Source of the DNA: CAWEWH01 sp963812775
Lineage (GTDB): Bacteria > Pseudomonadota > Alphaproteobacteria > Rhizobiales > Beijerinckiaceae
Length of the DNA: 64,000 bases
Assembly: GCA_963812775.1 (NCBI GenBank)
Contig: CAWEWH010000005.1
Span: forward strand, 310,001 to 374,000
Reading direction: 5' to 3'
Shown here one piece after another: positions 8,374-17,523 of this stretch. The position numbers were made by a program, and so were the translations under genes. Within the stretch, counting starts at the first letter, position 1. Each line of letters opens with the position of its first letter. The notes under the pieces are model-generated. The model did no database searches, had not been told where the DNA came from, and saw only the letters and a list, made by a program, of their open reading frames with translations.

Positions 8374-10020
8374 ATGGCTGCCAAAGACGTAAAATTCTCA
8401 ACCGATGCTCGCGACCGGATGCTGCGAGGTGTCGAACTTCTCTCGAACGCAGTGAAGGTCACGCTTGGTCCCAAGGGCCGCAACGTTGTTCTCGACAAGT
8501 CCTTCGGCGCGCCACGAGTCACCAAGGACGGAGTTACTGTCGCGAAAGAGATCGAGCTCTCCGACAAGTTCGAGAACATGGGCGCCCAGATGGTGCGCGA
8601 GGTGGCGTCAAAGACGAGCGACACCGCAGGCGACGGCACCACGACCGCGACGGTTCTAGCAGCCTCGATCGTGCGCGAGGGCGCGAAGTCGGTCGCTGCC
8701 GGCATGAACCCAATGGACCTGAAGCGCGGCGTCGATATGGCCGTGGCGGAAGTCGTGAAGGACATCGAGGCCCGGGCCAAGAAGGTGAAATCCTCCGAGG
8801 AGATCGCGCAGGTTGCCACGATCTCGTCGAACGGCGACAACGCGATCGGCCAGATGATCGCCAAAGCGATGCAGAAAGTCGGCAACGAGGGCGTGATCAC
8901 GGTCGAGGAGGCCAAGACCGCCGAGACCGAACTCGACGTGGTCGAGGGAATGCAGTTCGACCGCGGCTACCTCTCTCCGTACTTCATCACCAATGCGGAG
9001 AAGATGATTGCGGAGCTCGAAGACGTCTACATCCTGATTCACGAGAAGAAGCTGTCGTCACTGCAGGCGATGCTGCCGATCCTCGAGGCAGTAGTCCAGA
9101 GCGGCAAGCCGTTGGTCATCATCGCGGAGGATATCGAGGGCGAGGCGCTCGCAACGCTCGTGGTCAACAAGCTGCGCGGCGGCCTGAAGGTTGCGGCCGT
9201 CAAGGCGCCGGGCTTCGGCGATCGCCGCAAGGCGATGCTCGAGGACATCGCCGTCCTCACCGCCGGCCAGACGATCTCGGAAGACCTCGGCATCAAGCTC
9301 GAGAACGTGACCCTTCAGATGCTGGGTCGCGCGAAGCGGGTGCGCATCGAGAAGGAGAACACCACGATCATCGACGGCGCCGGGAAGAAGGCCGACATCC
9401 AGGCACGCATCGCCCAGATCAAGGCGCAGGTCGAGGAGACGACCTCGGACTACGACCGCGAGAAGCTCCAGGAGCGTCTGGCGAAGCTCGCGGGCGGCGT
9501 CGCGGTGATCCGCGTCGGCGGCTCCACGGAGGTCGAGGTCAAGGAGAAAAAGGACCGTGTCGACGATGCCATGCACGCAACCCGCGCGGCGGTTGAGGAA
9601 GGCATCGTTGCCGGCGGCGGCGTCGCACTCCTACGCGCTACTGCAGCCGTCAAGAAATTGTCGAGCAACAACCCGGACGTCAAGGCTGGCATCAACATCG
9701 TCCTGAAGGCACTCGAGGCTCCGATCCGTCAGATCGCCGAGAACTCCGGCGTCGAGGGCTCGATCGTGGTCGGCCGAATAAAGGACAACAAGTCGCAAAC
9801 CTTCGGCTTCAATGCCCAGACGGAGGAGTATGGCGACATGCTCCAAGCCGGCATCGTCGATCCGGCGAAGGTCGTCCGTGCGGCGCTGCAGGGCGCGGCG
9901 TCGGTCGCCGGCCTCCTTATCACCACCGAGGCGATGATCGCCGAGGCTCCCAAGAAGGAAGCGGGTCCGGCAATGCCGGGCGGCGGCGGGATGGGTGGCA
10001 TGGGCGGTATGGATTACTAA
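8374..10020 (+). CDS. groL: Chaperonin GroEL (60 kDa)
   Basis: Full-length 548-residue GroEL: N-terminus AAKDVKFSTDARDRML, ATP-binding motif TLGPKGRNVVLDKSFGAP, DGTTTATVLA, and a C-terminal Gly-Met tail ending GGMGGMDY. It forms the 14-mer folding chamber in the cytoplasm and needs the GroES lid. No groES is found beside it. Hyphomicrobiales often carry several groEL copies, so this may be an accessory paralogue relying on a distant groES. A good Shine-Dalgarno (AGGAGAAA) lies 6 bases before the ATG. I see no CIRCE operator upstream. Confidence 0.97.
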   Translation: MAAKDVKFSTDARDRMLRGVELLSNAVKVTLGPKGRNVVLDKSFGAPRVTKDGVTVAKEIELSDKFENMGAQMVREVASKTSDTAGDGTTTATVLAASIVREGAKSVAAGMNPMDLKRGVDMAVAEVVKDIEARAKKVKSSEEIAQVATISSNGDNAIGQMIAKAMQKVGNEGVITVEEAKTAETELDVVEGMQFDRGYLSPYFITNAEKMIAELEDVYILIHEKKLSSLQAMLPILEAVVQSGKPLVIIAEDIEGEALATLVVNKLRGGLKVAAVKAPGFGDRRKAMLEDIAVLTAGQTISEDLGIKLENVTLQMLGRAKRVRIEKENTTIIDGAGKKADIQARIAQIKAQVEETTSDYDREKLQERLAKLAGGVAVIRVGGSTEVEVKEKKDRVDDAMHATRAAVEEGIVAGGGVALLRATAAVKKLSSNNPDVKAGINIVLKALEAPIRQIAENSGVEGSIVVGRIKDNKSQTFGFNAQTEEYGDMLQAGIVDPAKVVRAALQGAASVAGLLITTEAMIAEAPKKEAGPAMPGGGGMGGMGGMDY

Positions 10021-10046
10021 TCACGTTCGACCCGAACCGGATTATG

Positions 10047-10072
10047 CAGGCCCCGGAGCAATCCGGGGCCTG
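10047..10072 (+). terminator. Hairpin downstream of groEL, putative terminator
   Basis: Perfect 11-bp stem CAGGCCCCGGA / TCCGGGGCCTG with a 4-base loop, 26 bases after the groEL stop. No long T run follows, so termination is inferred from position and stem strength. Confidence 0.6.
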
Positions 10073-10202
10073 TCGCATATCAACCCATCGCAGCACCGCG
10101 GCGCCGGCGAACCTTCGGCCCAGCCTTGGACCGACTGATCGCCTCGCGCGTTCTGCATCCGGACCCATCTCCGGGGTGCGCGACAATGATGGAGACCTAC
10201 CA

Positions 10203-10712
10203 GTGGCAACCAAGACAACCTTCACCCTGGACGAGTGGAACAAGCTTCTTGAAAGCGTGATGATGGCGGGCATTGCCGTTACCGCAGCCGATCCGAGCGG
10301 GCTTTGGGGTCTCATGAAGGAAGGGATGACCACCGGCTGGGCACTTGTCGAGGCGAAAAGCTCTAGTGCCAGCAAACTTATCAAGGCGGTCGCTGATGGC
10401 TTTGGTGATGCGGAGGGTCGGTCCGCCGCGCGCGATGGCGTTCAAACCAAGCTTTCGGGGTCCAAGTTCCCGGAGGTAAAGGCAAAGGCGATCGGTACCT
10501 TGCGCGAGGCCGCGGCCGTTGTGGACGCCAAGGCGCCGCAAGATGCGCCCGCATTCAAGGCGTGGCTCCAACAGATCGCGCAGAAGACTGCTGAAGCTGC
10601 GAACGAAGGCGGCTTCCTCGGGTTTGGAGGCGTACCAGTCAGCGACGCCGAGAAGGCGACACTCGCGGAGGTCTCGGCTGCTTTGGGCATTCAGAATCGG
10701 GCGGTCCCCTGA
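10203..10712 (+). CDS. Hypothetical protein (169 aa), helical
   Basis: I take the GTG at 10203 as start, giving VATKTTFTLDEWNKLLES, because GGAGA lies 7 bases upstream; the longer upstream in-frame sequence looks non-coding. The protein is soluble and alanine/lysine-rich. It appears mostly helical, with segments such as LIKAVADGFGDAEG and EVKAKAIGTLREAAAVV. I do not recognise a family. It follows groEL after a hairpin, so it probably has its own promoter. Confidence 0.55.
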   Translation: MATKTTFTLDEWNKLLESVMMAGIAVTAADPSGLWGLMKEGMTTGWALVEAKSSSASKLIKAVADGFGDAEGRSAARDGVQTKLSGSKFPEVKAKAIGTLREAAAVVDAKAPQDAPAFKAWLQQIAQKTAEAANEGGFLGFGGVPVSDAEKATLAEVSAALGIQNRAVP

Positions 10713-10821
10713 CGCTCAGTTCTTGAGGTCGTCAGGCACCTCCACCATTTCGGCGGAGCTTGCTGGTGCTGAGTGCCGCCTCGCTCTCGACGCCGCTAGT
10801 CGAGTTGAGCGGACTGTAAGG

Positions 10822-11316
10822 TTACGCCCGGGAGAAGTCGCTTTCAGTGGGGAGCCGGCCCTCTGGCGTGTACTTGTCGACCGCCTGAGGCAGTTCTTTG
10901 GACAGCCGGGCAAGGATCTCCTCGCGAGAAAGCCCAGTTTGTTGGGATAGCGTCGCTAAGGTGTCAGCGCCGATCGCATTCTCAAGTTGATTGGGGGCGA
11001 CTTCTTTGTTTGGCCCGCGGCCCACCCAGGAGTCCGCAAGGTCGCCCTGACCTGCTTGTTTGAAGCGCTCGACGAGTTCACTAAGTCCGCCGCCGAGCAG
11101 ACTCCCGAGACCACCGGCGGCGCCCGCACCACCCAGATTGCTTAGCAATCCGCCGAGGCCGCCCGGTTGCTGGCCAGCAGTTCCACCAGGAGCGCGGGGC
11201 AACTCTGGCGCTGTGCCTGGGGCTCTGAGCAGTTCGGCCAACTTGTCACGGTTTTGATAGCCAGCGACCGCCAAAAGCGCCAGCAAGGCCGTCATAGATG
11301 GGAAGCCGCGGCTCAT
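10822..11316 (-). CDS. YidB-like (DUF937-type) protein
   Basis: 164 residues starting MSRGFPSMTALLALLAVAGYQN, with a very strong AGGAGG ribosome site 7 bases upstream of ATG 11316. A glycine-rich middle (GGLGGLLSNLGGAGAAGGLGS) leads into a conserved C-terminal half (LVERFKQAGQGDLADSWVG; GLSREEILARLSKELPQAVD) that is diagnostic of YidB-family proteins. Their biochemical role is not established. The hydrophobic N-terminus may be a membrane anchor. It is divergent from the AI-2E family gene at 11512. Confidence 0.8.
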   Translation of the reverse strand: MSRGFPSMTALLALLAVAGYQNRDKLAELLRAPGTAPELPRAPGGTAGQQPGGLGGLLSNLGGAGAAGGLGSLLGGGLSELVERFKQAGQGDLADSWVGRGPNKEVAPNQLENAIGADTLATLSQQTGLSREEILARLSKELPQAVDKYTPEGRLPTESDFSRA

Positions 11317-11381
11317 GTCATTCCTCCTGTATCCCGGCAGGTAAGGATCGCGGCGAGCAGTTAGTTCCGCGCCGCTCAACA

Positions 11382-11413
11382 AGAACACTGGGTGGCAGAG
11401 AACACTGGGTGGC
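11382..11413. repeat. Two copies of a 15-bp direct repeat
   Basis: AGAACACTGGGTGGC occurs at 11382-11396 and again at 11399-11413, a 17-base period, in the divergent intergenic region between the YidB-like and AI-2E family genes. It could be a regulator site or a slippage product. Confidence 0.6.
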
Positions 11414-11511
11414 CGGCTGTTCGGACGAAACGGACATAGCGCGCGCAACGGAACGGAATGGCCTGGTCTACGTTGTGATGGGCCACAGCAGCGCAGCGTA
11501 ATCGCGAAGCC

Positions 11512-13455
11512 ATGAATCAGATACTCCCGGTAACCTCTTTTCGCCCGGGCGGTACTGCCCCGGGTTCGGCGGTCGTCACTGCACTCGTCGCCGCGCTGAT
11601 CGTTGCAACTCTCTATTTTGGTCGCGAAGTCCTGATGCCGGTGGCGCTCGCCGTCCTGATGAGCTTCGTGCTGGCTCCACTCGTCCGCCTCCTTCAAAGA
11701 TGCTGGGTTCCCCGCCTGGCCGCGGTCTTTGTTGTGGTGACACTCGCGCTAGCGGGTCTGTTCCTGCTCGGCACCTTAATGGTGTCACAGGTGAACCAAC
11801 TCGCGAGTGATCTGCCGCGCTATCAGTTCACTCTGCGCGAGAAAATACAATCTCTGCGACAGGCTACTGCTGGAGACGGCGCGCTCGGCCGCGCCTCGGA
11901 GGTTCTCCAAGACCTTAGCAAGGAGCTCGATCAGAAGGACAAGGCACCCGGCGCAGCCGTCGAGCGCGGCGCTCCAGCGACCGCAGGCAAACCGGTCCCG
12001 GTAGAGGTCCGTCAGCCCGATCCCAGTGCCCTTGAAACCCTTGCTGCTCTGATCGCGCCGCTCGTTCACCCGCTAGCGACCACCGGCATCGTGGTGATCT
12101 TCGTCATCTTCATCCTCGTGCAGCAACAGGACCTCCGTAACCGACTTATTCGCCTTGCTGGGCCACGCGACCTCCAGCGCACGACAGAAGCCATGAAGGA
12201 TGCCGGCCAGCGCCTCAGCCGGCTATTCCTCACCCAGTTCCTGCTCAATGCGGGCTTCGGAGCGGTGATCGGTCTCGGCCTCTCGATAATTGGCGTACCG
12301 AGCGCGCCACTGTGGGGGATGCTGGCTATGGTTCTGCGCTTCGTGCCCTATGTGGGTGCCATCATGGCGGCGGTCTTCCCGCTTGTGCTCGCTGCCGCGG
12401 TCAGCCCCGGATGGTCAATGGTGCTGTGGACTGCCGCCCTCTTTATCGTGGTTGAACCGATCGTAGGCCACGTCATCGAGCCGTTGGTCTACGGCCACAC
12501 CGCCGGTCTTTCGCCCGTGGCGGTCGTCGCTTCGGCGACGTTCTGGACCTGGCTGTGGGGACCGGTCGGGCTCGTTCTCGCAACGCCGCTCACCATCTGT
12601 CTTGTGGTTTTGGGGCGACACGTTGAGCAGTTGCATTTCCTCGACGTTATGTTGGGCGATCAGCCAGCGCTCACCCCAGCCCAGCTCGTCTATCACCGCA
12701 CTCTGGCGGGAGATGCAGTCGAAGCGATCGAACAGGCCGAGACGTTCCTGGAGAAGAGGCCGCTCGCCGATTACTACGACGAGGTTCTCATTGGCGGACT
12801 TCTATTAGCGCGGCACGACGCGACTTTGGGATCGCTTGATCACGAGCGAATGGAACGAATCCGCGATACGGTGGCCGAGATTGTGGACGACCTCGCCGAC
12901 CATAGTGACGAGCCGGAGGTCCCCGCCGAGCCTGCCACCAACGACGGCCCATCGGAACGGCCTAGCAAGGCCGAACTCGCCGCAGATACCGGCAGCTCGA
13001 GTCTGCCTAAGAGATGGCGCGCCGAAGGCGCAGTACTTTGCATTGGGGGCGACGGGCCCCTCGACGAGGCAGCCGCCATCGCACTTGCCCAGCTCATCCA
13101 GCGGCAGGGCATCGATGCGAGTTCCAAAGAAGCCGACGCGCTTTCAACAGCGAAAATCTTTGCGCTCGACACAAAAAACACGGCGCTCGTGTGCCTCTGC
13201 TTCTTAGACGCCCCCAAACCGGTTCAGGTGCGCTATGCGGCACGGCGGATTCGCCGCAAAGTGCCTAAGGCCATCATTCTGGCCAGCCTGCTTGGAAAGC
13301 ACGATGAGGGCAACATGCCTACAACCCTGGAGAAGTCACCTGACTTTGAGATAGTCCAGGGCTCCCTCATGATGACGGTTGAGCGCGTCGTAGCGAGGGC
13401 GCGCGAATCGACGGGAGCCGGGAAGGTCCCGCTCAGCTTGATCACCGACGCTTGA
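11512..13455 (+). CDS. AI-2E/PerM family membrane protein with long C-terminal extension
   Basis: 647 residues. The N-terminal 390 residues are the AI-2E transporter (PerM) fold: paired N-terminal membrane segments (FGREVLMPVALAVLMSFVLAPL and AAVFVVVTLALAGLFLLGTL), an extracytoplasmic loop rich in charged residues, and the C-terminal membrane block with PYVGAIMAAVFPLVLAA and EPLVYGHTAGLSPVAV. About 250 soluble residues follow. Proteins of this family export small molecules or act as Na+/H+ antiporters, and the name AI-2E does not prove an autoinducer substrate. The long cytoplasmic extension is seen in many rhizobial members; its role is unknown. Confidence 0.85.
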   Translation: MNQILPVTSFRPGGTAPGSAVVTALVAALIVATLYFGREVLMPVALAVLMSFVLAPLVRLLQRCWVPRLAAVFVVVTLALAGLFLLGTLMVSQVNQLASDLPRYQFTLREKIQSLRQATAGDGALGRASEVLQDLSKELDQKDKAPGAAVERGAPATAGKPVPVEVRQPDPSALETLAALIAPLVHPLATTGIVVIFVIFILVQQQDLRNRLIRLAGPRDLQRTTEAMKDAGQRLSRLFLTQFLLNAGFGAVIGLGLSIIGVPSAPLWGMLAMVLRFVPYVGAIMAAVFPLVLAAAVSPGWSMVLWTAALFIVVEPIVGHVIEPLVYGHTAGLSPVAVVASATFWTWLWGPVGLVLATPLTICLVVLGRHVEQLHFLDVMLGDQPALTPAQLVYHRTLAGDAVEAIEQAETFLEKRPLADYYDEVLIGGLLLARHDATLGSLDHERMERIRDTVAEIVDDLADHSDEPEVPAEPATNDGPSERPSKAELAADTGSSSLPKRWRAEGAVLCIGGDGPLDEAAAIALAQLIQRQGIDASSKEADALSTAKIFALDTKNTALVCLCFLDAPKPVQVRYAARRIRRKVPKAIILASLLGKHDEGNMPTTLEKSPDFEIVQGSLMMTVERVVARARESTGAGKVPLSLITDA

Positions 13456-13460
13456 AAATC

Positions 13461-13479
13461 CGGAGAGTGCTGCTCTCCG
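13461..13479 (+). terminator. Short hairpin after the AI-2E family gene
   Basis: CGGAGAG / CTCTCCG stem of 7 bp with a 5-base loop, starting 5 bases after the stop codon. No T tract follows. A weak terminator candidate. Confidence 0.4.
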
Positions 13480-13697
13480 AGACATCGACCACGTCATGCC
13501 TGCCACCATGCCATCATGCGTCGGCGATACGCAGATTTCTTCTCTTTCCGCAGCGGCCAGGCTACGCGGGCGCGCGCGTGTATGCGCGACTGGCCGGGAG
13601 GCATACGCGGAGGGCAGCGGCCGGACAGGCGGCTACCTACATAGCGGCGGCATGCAGCGGCCTCGGTACCACCAGCGCGCTAACACAGCTCTCTCCT

Positions 13698-14270
13698 TCA
13701 CGACCTCGCCGCTGTTTCCACGTCCATCTTTAAGTCCAAGCGCGACAAGAGTGCCTTCAATTTTAGGAGGATCTGATACTCGATTGAGTCGCGCACGTCG
13801 TCGTGATAGGTGGCCAAATTCATCCAATATTTCTTTTTGGCTATGAAGGTCTTTCTCAACCGCTCAGCCGCTGATGCCGAAGAGTTGGCGGTCGCAAAGC
13901 GAGCCGCTTCAGTTGCGAGAACTCTGATCGAACGCGGTTTACGCGGCTTGTCGGGAAAGGCGGCCGGATTGAGCTTAGGCTCGTTGGCTAACGAGAGATC
14001 GGCCAAATATTGCTGCGCCATGAAGTAAAGCGCGAGATTGTCATGCGCTCGCTTCGGCCCCTCCGGGACTGGCTCCAAGAACAACGCTCTCTTCGCGTCA
14101 TCCAGCCTCTGCTCGCGTCGTCTTTCACGCTCGACTTCGCCATCCCAATCGGGGTACGCGTCGATAATCGAAAGCAGAAATTTGTCGCGGGCGGGCCTGG
14201 TCCAAGTGGGTCCCGTGAGCCAATCATCACTAGCGTCACCGGCGTCACTAGCGTCACTCTGTTCATTCAT
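13698..14270 (-). CDS. Hypothetical protein of an integrative element (190 aa)
   Basis: A charged soluble protein with segments RPARDKFLLSIIDAYPDWDG and RLRKTFIAKKKYWMNLATYHDD. I do not recognise the family. It is divergent from the AlpA-like gene, at the left edge of the replication/integration module, a common position for element-specific accessory genes. Its first codons overlap a set of 9-bp repeats, so the N-terminal Ser-Asp-Ala repeats (SDASDAGDASD) may reflect the DNA repeat and not protein function. A start further inside is possible. Confidence 0.55.
   Translation of the reverse strand: MNEQSDASDAGDASDDWLTGPTWTRPARDKFLLSIIDAYPDWDGEVERERRREQRLDDAKRALFLEPVPEGPKRAHDNLALYFMAQQYLADLSLANEPKLNPAAFPDKPRKPRSIRVLATEAARFATANSSASAAERLRKTFIAKKKYWMNLATYHDDVRDSIEYQILLKLKALLSRLDLKMDVETAARS
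14231..14257. repeat. Three 9-bp iterons (left set)
   Basis: TAGCGTCAC CGGCGTCAC TAGCGTCAC in perfect 9-bp register. The reverse complement of the unit is GTGACGCYR, the same unit repeated at 17169-17195 and 17281-17301 on the other side of the primase/helicase genes. Iterons of this size typically bind replication initiators or element regulators. Confidence 0.7.
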
Positions 14271-14380
14271 TTCTCAATTCCCCCCGCGAAAGGAATGGGT
14301 AGCAACTACGGAGATAAACCCCACCCACAGCCGCGCGAAATGCCTAATGAGGTGGACATGCAAGACCGAAAGGAAAGCGC

Positions 14381-14662
14381 ATGTCTACTCACTCTCCCGA
14401 GCCCTTCATCACTCTTAAGCAGGTGGCCGATGGCCAGCCGATCCAAGGCAATCGGAAGACCGCTGAGGCTTGCAGTCGTGAGCCCTTCATCACTTTGAAG
14501 CAAGCCGCCGAAGCTCTCGGCATCAAGCTCTATAAAATCAGAAGAATGGCCAAGGATGGGGAGTTTCCGGTCTATCGGGCCGGGAATGGCCGCCGTCTTG
14601 TTCGCCTTTCCGAGGTGATCGCCGCCATCGAAGCCTCCAGCAAGGGAGGCGGCGATGTGTAG
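14381..14662 (+). CDS. AlpA/excisionase-like helix-turn-helix protein with internal duplication
   Basis: 93 residues. The C-terminal part is an excisionase-type winged helix: FITLKQAAEALGIKLYKIRR, then GEFPVYRAGNGRRLVRLSEV, with the basic wing typical of AlpA/Xis proteins. The opening of that domain (EPFITLKQ) also occurs 27 codons earlier, so an 81-bp segment seems to have been duplicated at the 5' end. AGGAAAG lies 4 bases before the ATG. The family directs excision or activates element genes. Gene position before prim-pol and helicase suggests it heads an operon running to 17117. Confidence 0.75.
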   Translation: MSTHSPEPFITLKQVADGQPIQGNRKTAEACSREPFITLKQAAEALGIKLYKIRRMAKDGEFPVYRAGNGRRLVRLSEVIAAIEASSKGGGDV

Positions 14663-14855
14663 GAAGCCAACGCCGATCGATGTCGACGACCCTGATGGCT
14701 TCCTTCGGCCGGAACATGACGAGCGCAACTACGTCAACCGTCTCGCTGAGCTGACTGATCCCTCAAATCGCTACGAACCGGTCGTTTGGCGCGTATCAGT
14801 TTACCTCGACGAAAGCGGCAACTTCATCATGCTGGAAGTGTGGAGGCCCCTATGA
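14655..14855 (+). CDS. Small hypothetical protein (66 aa) of the element
   Basis: Starts 8 bases inside the end of the AlpA-like gene and ends overlapping the prim-pol start (ATGA), so it is translationally coupled on both sides. Acidic N-terminus (PIDVDDPDGF) and a C-terminal beta-like stretch (VWRVSVYLDESGNFIMLEVW). No family recognised. Confidence 0.55.
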   Translation: MCRKPTPIDVDDPDGFLRPEHDERNYVNRLAELTDPSNRYEPVVWRVSVYLDESGNFIMLEVWRPL

Positions 14856-15379
14856 GTAAGGGCGTCTTCGCGACCTGGGCGCAGCGGTATCGTCAGCTTG
14901 GTTACTGGCCCCGCCCCGTCCGCCCGGGCACCAAGGAGTGCCGGGTCAAGCAGTGGCAGCGCCCCGACCACGAAATCCCTGCTGAGGCCCTTCAGCTGTG
15001 GGAGACGAAATACAGGGATCACGGACTAGGGCTCAACATGGGCTCGCCGTTTCCCGACGGCACCCGGCTCGCCGGCCTCGACATCGACCGCGACGAGTAC
15101 CTTCCTCTGGCTCGTGCACTGCTGAGCGACCCACCGTGTGGCCGAGTTGGCTCGAAAGGCGCGGTATTCTTTGTCCGCGTTAGAGGCGCCGGAAAGTCAA
15201 TCGACTTTCGGGTCAAGGGCGAAAAGGACCAGACAATTCGGGTTGGCGAGTTCCTTTTCCTGCGTCGCTTTTGCGTCCTGCCGCCAACGATCCACCCTAG
15301 CACCAACGAACCCTATCGCTGGATCGGCACGCCGCTCCACGAGATCGATTTTACCAAGCTTCCTCTCATCGAGATTTAA
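14852..15379 (+). CDS. Bifunctional DNA primase/polymerase (prim-pol) domain protein
   Basis: 175 residues from ATG 14852, which overlaps the preceding stop (ATGA). It matches the archaeo-eukaryotic prim-pol fold of mobile elements: a conserved N-terminal YRQLGYWPRPVRPGTKECR segment, the catalytic acidic pair in LAGLDIDRDE, then GRVGSKGAVFFVR and a late FLRRFCVLPPTIHPSTN. Such enzymes prime and extend DNA at element origins. A separate helicase gene begins 4 bases after its stop, so the usual primase-helicase fusion is split into two genes here. Confidence 0.8.
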   Translation: MSKGVFATWAQRYRQLGYWPRPVRPGTKECRVKQWQRPDHEIPAEALQLWETKYRDHGLGLNMGSPFPDGTRLAGLDIDRDEYLPLARALLSDPPCGRVGSKGAVFFVRVRGAGKSIDFRVKGEKDQTIRVGEFLFLRRFCVLPPTIHPSTNEPYRWIGTPLHEIDFTKLPLIEI

Positions 15380-15382
15380 ACC

Positions 15383-17117
15383 ATGCGACCTTCCGAAACG
15401 CCAATTCCATTTGGGCTAGTCAACGCCGCCCTTTGCAGCCAGTTCGTCCCAGCGCTTTTCGCTGGGACCGACACCCACGATCCCACCCTCCGCCTTGTCG
15501 CTCAGCTGGTGCGATACACCCAGGACACCGACCGCATCTGGGAGATCGTGAAGGCGTGCGTCCCGCCGGAATACAAGGGTAACACCCTCACCGAAGTGTC
15601 GCGGATGGTGGAAGACGCTATCCGCAATGGCTTCGCCGACAACTTTTGGGTAGGCTCCGAGGGCGATGACGACCCCAAGGTCTCACAGATTTGCCTCGCT
15701 ATCGTGCGGAAAATCGGCGTCGAGCTTTTCCACGACGAGCAAGGAGAGGCCTACGTCGGCGTGCCGCAACCGAGTGGGGCGAAGCTGTTCTACGCCGTTC
15801 GCTCGGTGACCACGAAGCGCTGGCTGCAGCACCAGTATTTCAAGGCTACGAAGAAGCCTATCGGCCAACAGCCTTTGACCGAGGTGATGGACACCCTCGA
15901 AGCGGAGGCCTTGTTCGAGGGCCGTCGCCAGGACGTCCGATCTCCGGGTAGGCGGCGTTGAAGACCGTGTTTATTTCGACCTCGGTTTACCTGATGGTCG
16001 CGTTGTCAAGATAGGTGCTGACGGGTGGTCCATGACCACCGATTGCCCAGTCAGGTTCTACCGGCCGCCCGGTTTTGGCGCCCTGCCCGAGCCGCAAGTC
16101 GGCGGCGACCTCAATCGACTGCGCGACCTTCTCAGCTTGACCGACGAGAACTGGGTCTTGCTGCTTGCCTTCCTGTTGAATTGCATGAAGCCCACCGGCC
16201 CGTACATGATGCTGTTGGTCGAGGGCGAACAAGGAAGCGGGAAGAGTTTGCTCTGCGCTCTCATCAAGAAGCTTATCGACCCCAGCTTCGTGGAGAAACT
16301 TCGGCTCCCCAAGACCGAACACGACCTGATGATCCAGGCCTCAGAGCAACGCCTCATGGTCTTCGACAACGCGTCGTCGGTGAAGTGGGACATGTCCGAC
16401 GCGCTCTGTTCTCTAGCTACCGGGTCCGGCTTCAGTACTAGGAAGTACTACACCGACAACGAGTCGCGCAGTTTCCGGTATTGCCGGCCTGTTGTAATCA
16501 ACGGCATCGGCGAGTTCGCCAACCGACCTGATCTGCTTGAGCGGGCAATCCAACTCAAGCTGCCGTCGATGCCTGTGGAAGCTCGCAAGACTGAGCGTGA
16601 AATTGTGGCGGAGTTCAACGAACTCCTGCCAGGATTGCTTGGCCGCCTCTTCGACATCGTTTCCTACGCCCTCAGGTTCTTCGACAAGGTTGAACCGCCC
16701 AAGACAATTCGCATGGCGGACGCAGCCCAATGGCTGGTGGCCGCCGAGCCGGCCGCAAAGTTGCCTCGCGGTACCTTCATCCAAGCGCTTGAGGCAGGCC
16801 AAGTCGACATGATGGCCGAGCGTGCCGTCAACGACCCGCTAGCGATCGCCATCATGGGCGTGCTCAAGGGGCTGAAGCTCGCAGGCAAACCCGCAGTTTT
16901 CCAGGGAACCGTCGGTGAACTCCACTTGGCCATTCACGAGAGGGCCGGCGGCCACGACAGACGCCTGCCTGGAACTCCAGCCCACCTTTCCACTGCCCTG
17001 CAGCGGCTGAAGCCGATGGTGGCCAACATCGGGATCATGATCGAATTTGGCACGAAGAGCCGAAAGGGAAGGCAAATCCAAATCGTCATGGATGACGACG
17101 ACCGCCGACCCGAATGA
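15383..17117 (+). CDS. Element replication helicase/ATPase (DUF5906-like), one frameshift
   Basis: An N-terminal part (15383 to about 15935) continues one base out of frame to 17117. Removing one base near 15937 gives 577 residues, and the join then reads DLRVGGVEDRVYFDLGLPDG. The C-terminal half is a P-loop ATPase: Walker A GEQGSGKS, Walker B-like RLMVFDNAS, a sensor region RPVVINGIGEFANRPDLLER, and a following arginine-rich lid, as in phage and plasmid primase-associated helicases. It would unwind DNA at the element origin with the prim-pol upstream. Start and spacing (4 bases) suggest the same operon. Confidence 0.75.
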
Positions 17118-17168
17118 TTAGGGTCATGCCGGGGCACATCAATTCCATGCACACACCCTCAAGGCCAT

Positions 17169-17301
17169 GTGACGCTGGTGACGCTGGTGACGCTCCCTGC
17201 CGCCCCCTGACGTGCAGGGGGTACACGCGCGCCACGTGCCGCTGCGCCCTGGGGCCACAGCCATGGGCCGCCGTGAGCGGCACCAGCGCCACCAGCGTCA
17301 C
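17169..17301. repeat. 9-bp iterons in two orientations with a GC hairpin between them (right set)
   Basis: GTGACGCTG GTGACGCTG GTGACGCTC at 17169-17195, and the reverse orientation CACCAGCGC CACCAGCGT CAC at 17281-17301. Between them CCCCCTG / CAGGGGG (17203-17209, 17215-17221) can form a 7-bp hairpin. The 400-bp gap between helicase and integrase has no gene. Iterons plus a hairpin suggest a replication origin or a regulator-binding region of the element. Confidence 0.65.
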
Positions 17302-17523
17302 ATTTGGACCGATGTGTTTCGACTGCGATTTCAACCTCGGTCGGGTTGCAGTCCGACATGCCGTGACGCCCGACGGAGCGCGGCGTCCGGCTTCTGGAGG
17401 TGGCCTCGGTTACAGCTCCGGTTACTTCAGGCGGGCCTTAGGGCATTTCGAATGTGACAGCGGGACTCATACCGCCGGTTACGTCGCCGTGTTTTCGTCC
17501 ATCTCTAGAATTGGGCGGTTGCC

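Noticed and set aside
11314..11697. N-terminal extension of the YidB-like ORF up to 11697
   Set aside because: The extension overlaps the start of the AI-2E family gene and a strong AGGAGG site supports the internal ATG at 11316.
13452..13846. Plus-strand frames opposite and before the 190-aa gene
   Set aside because: Short overlapping frames with no motif; the minus-strand gene explains the region better.
17169..17301. CRISPR array
   Set aside because: The repeats are 9 bp, contiguous and without unique spacers, so they are iterons and not CRISPR repeats. No cas gene is nearby.
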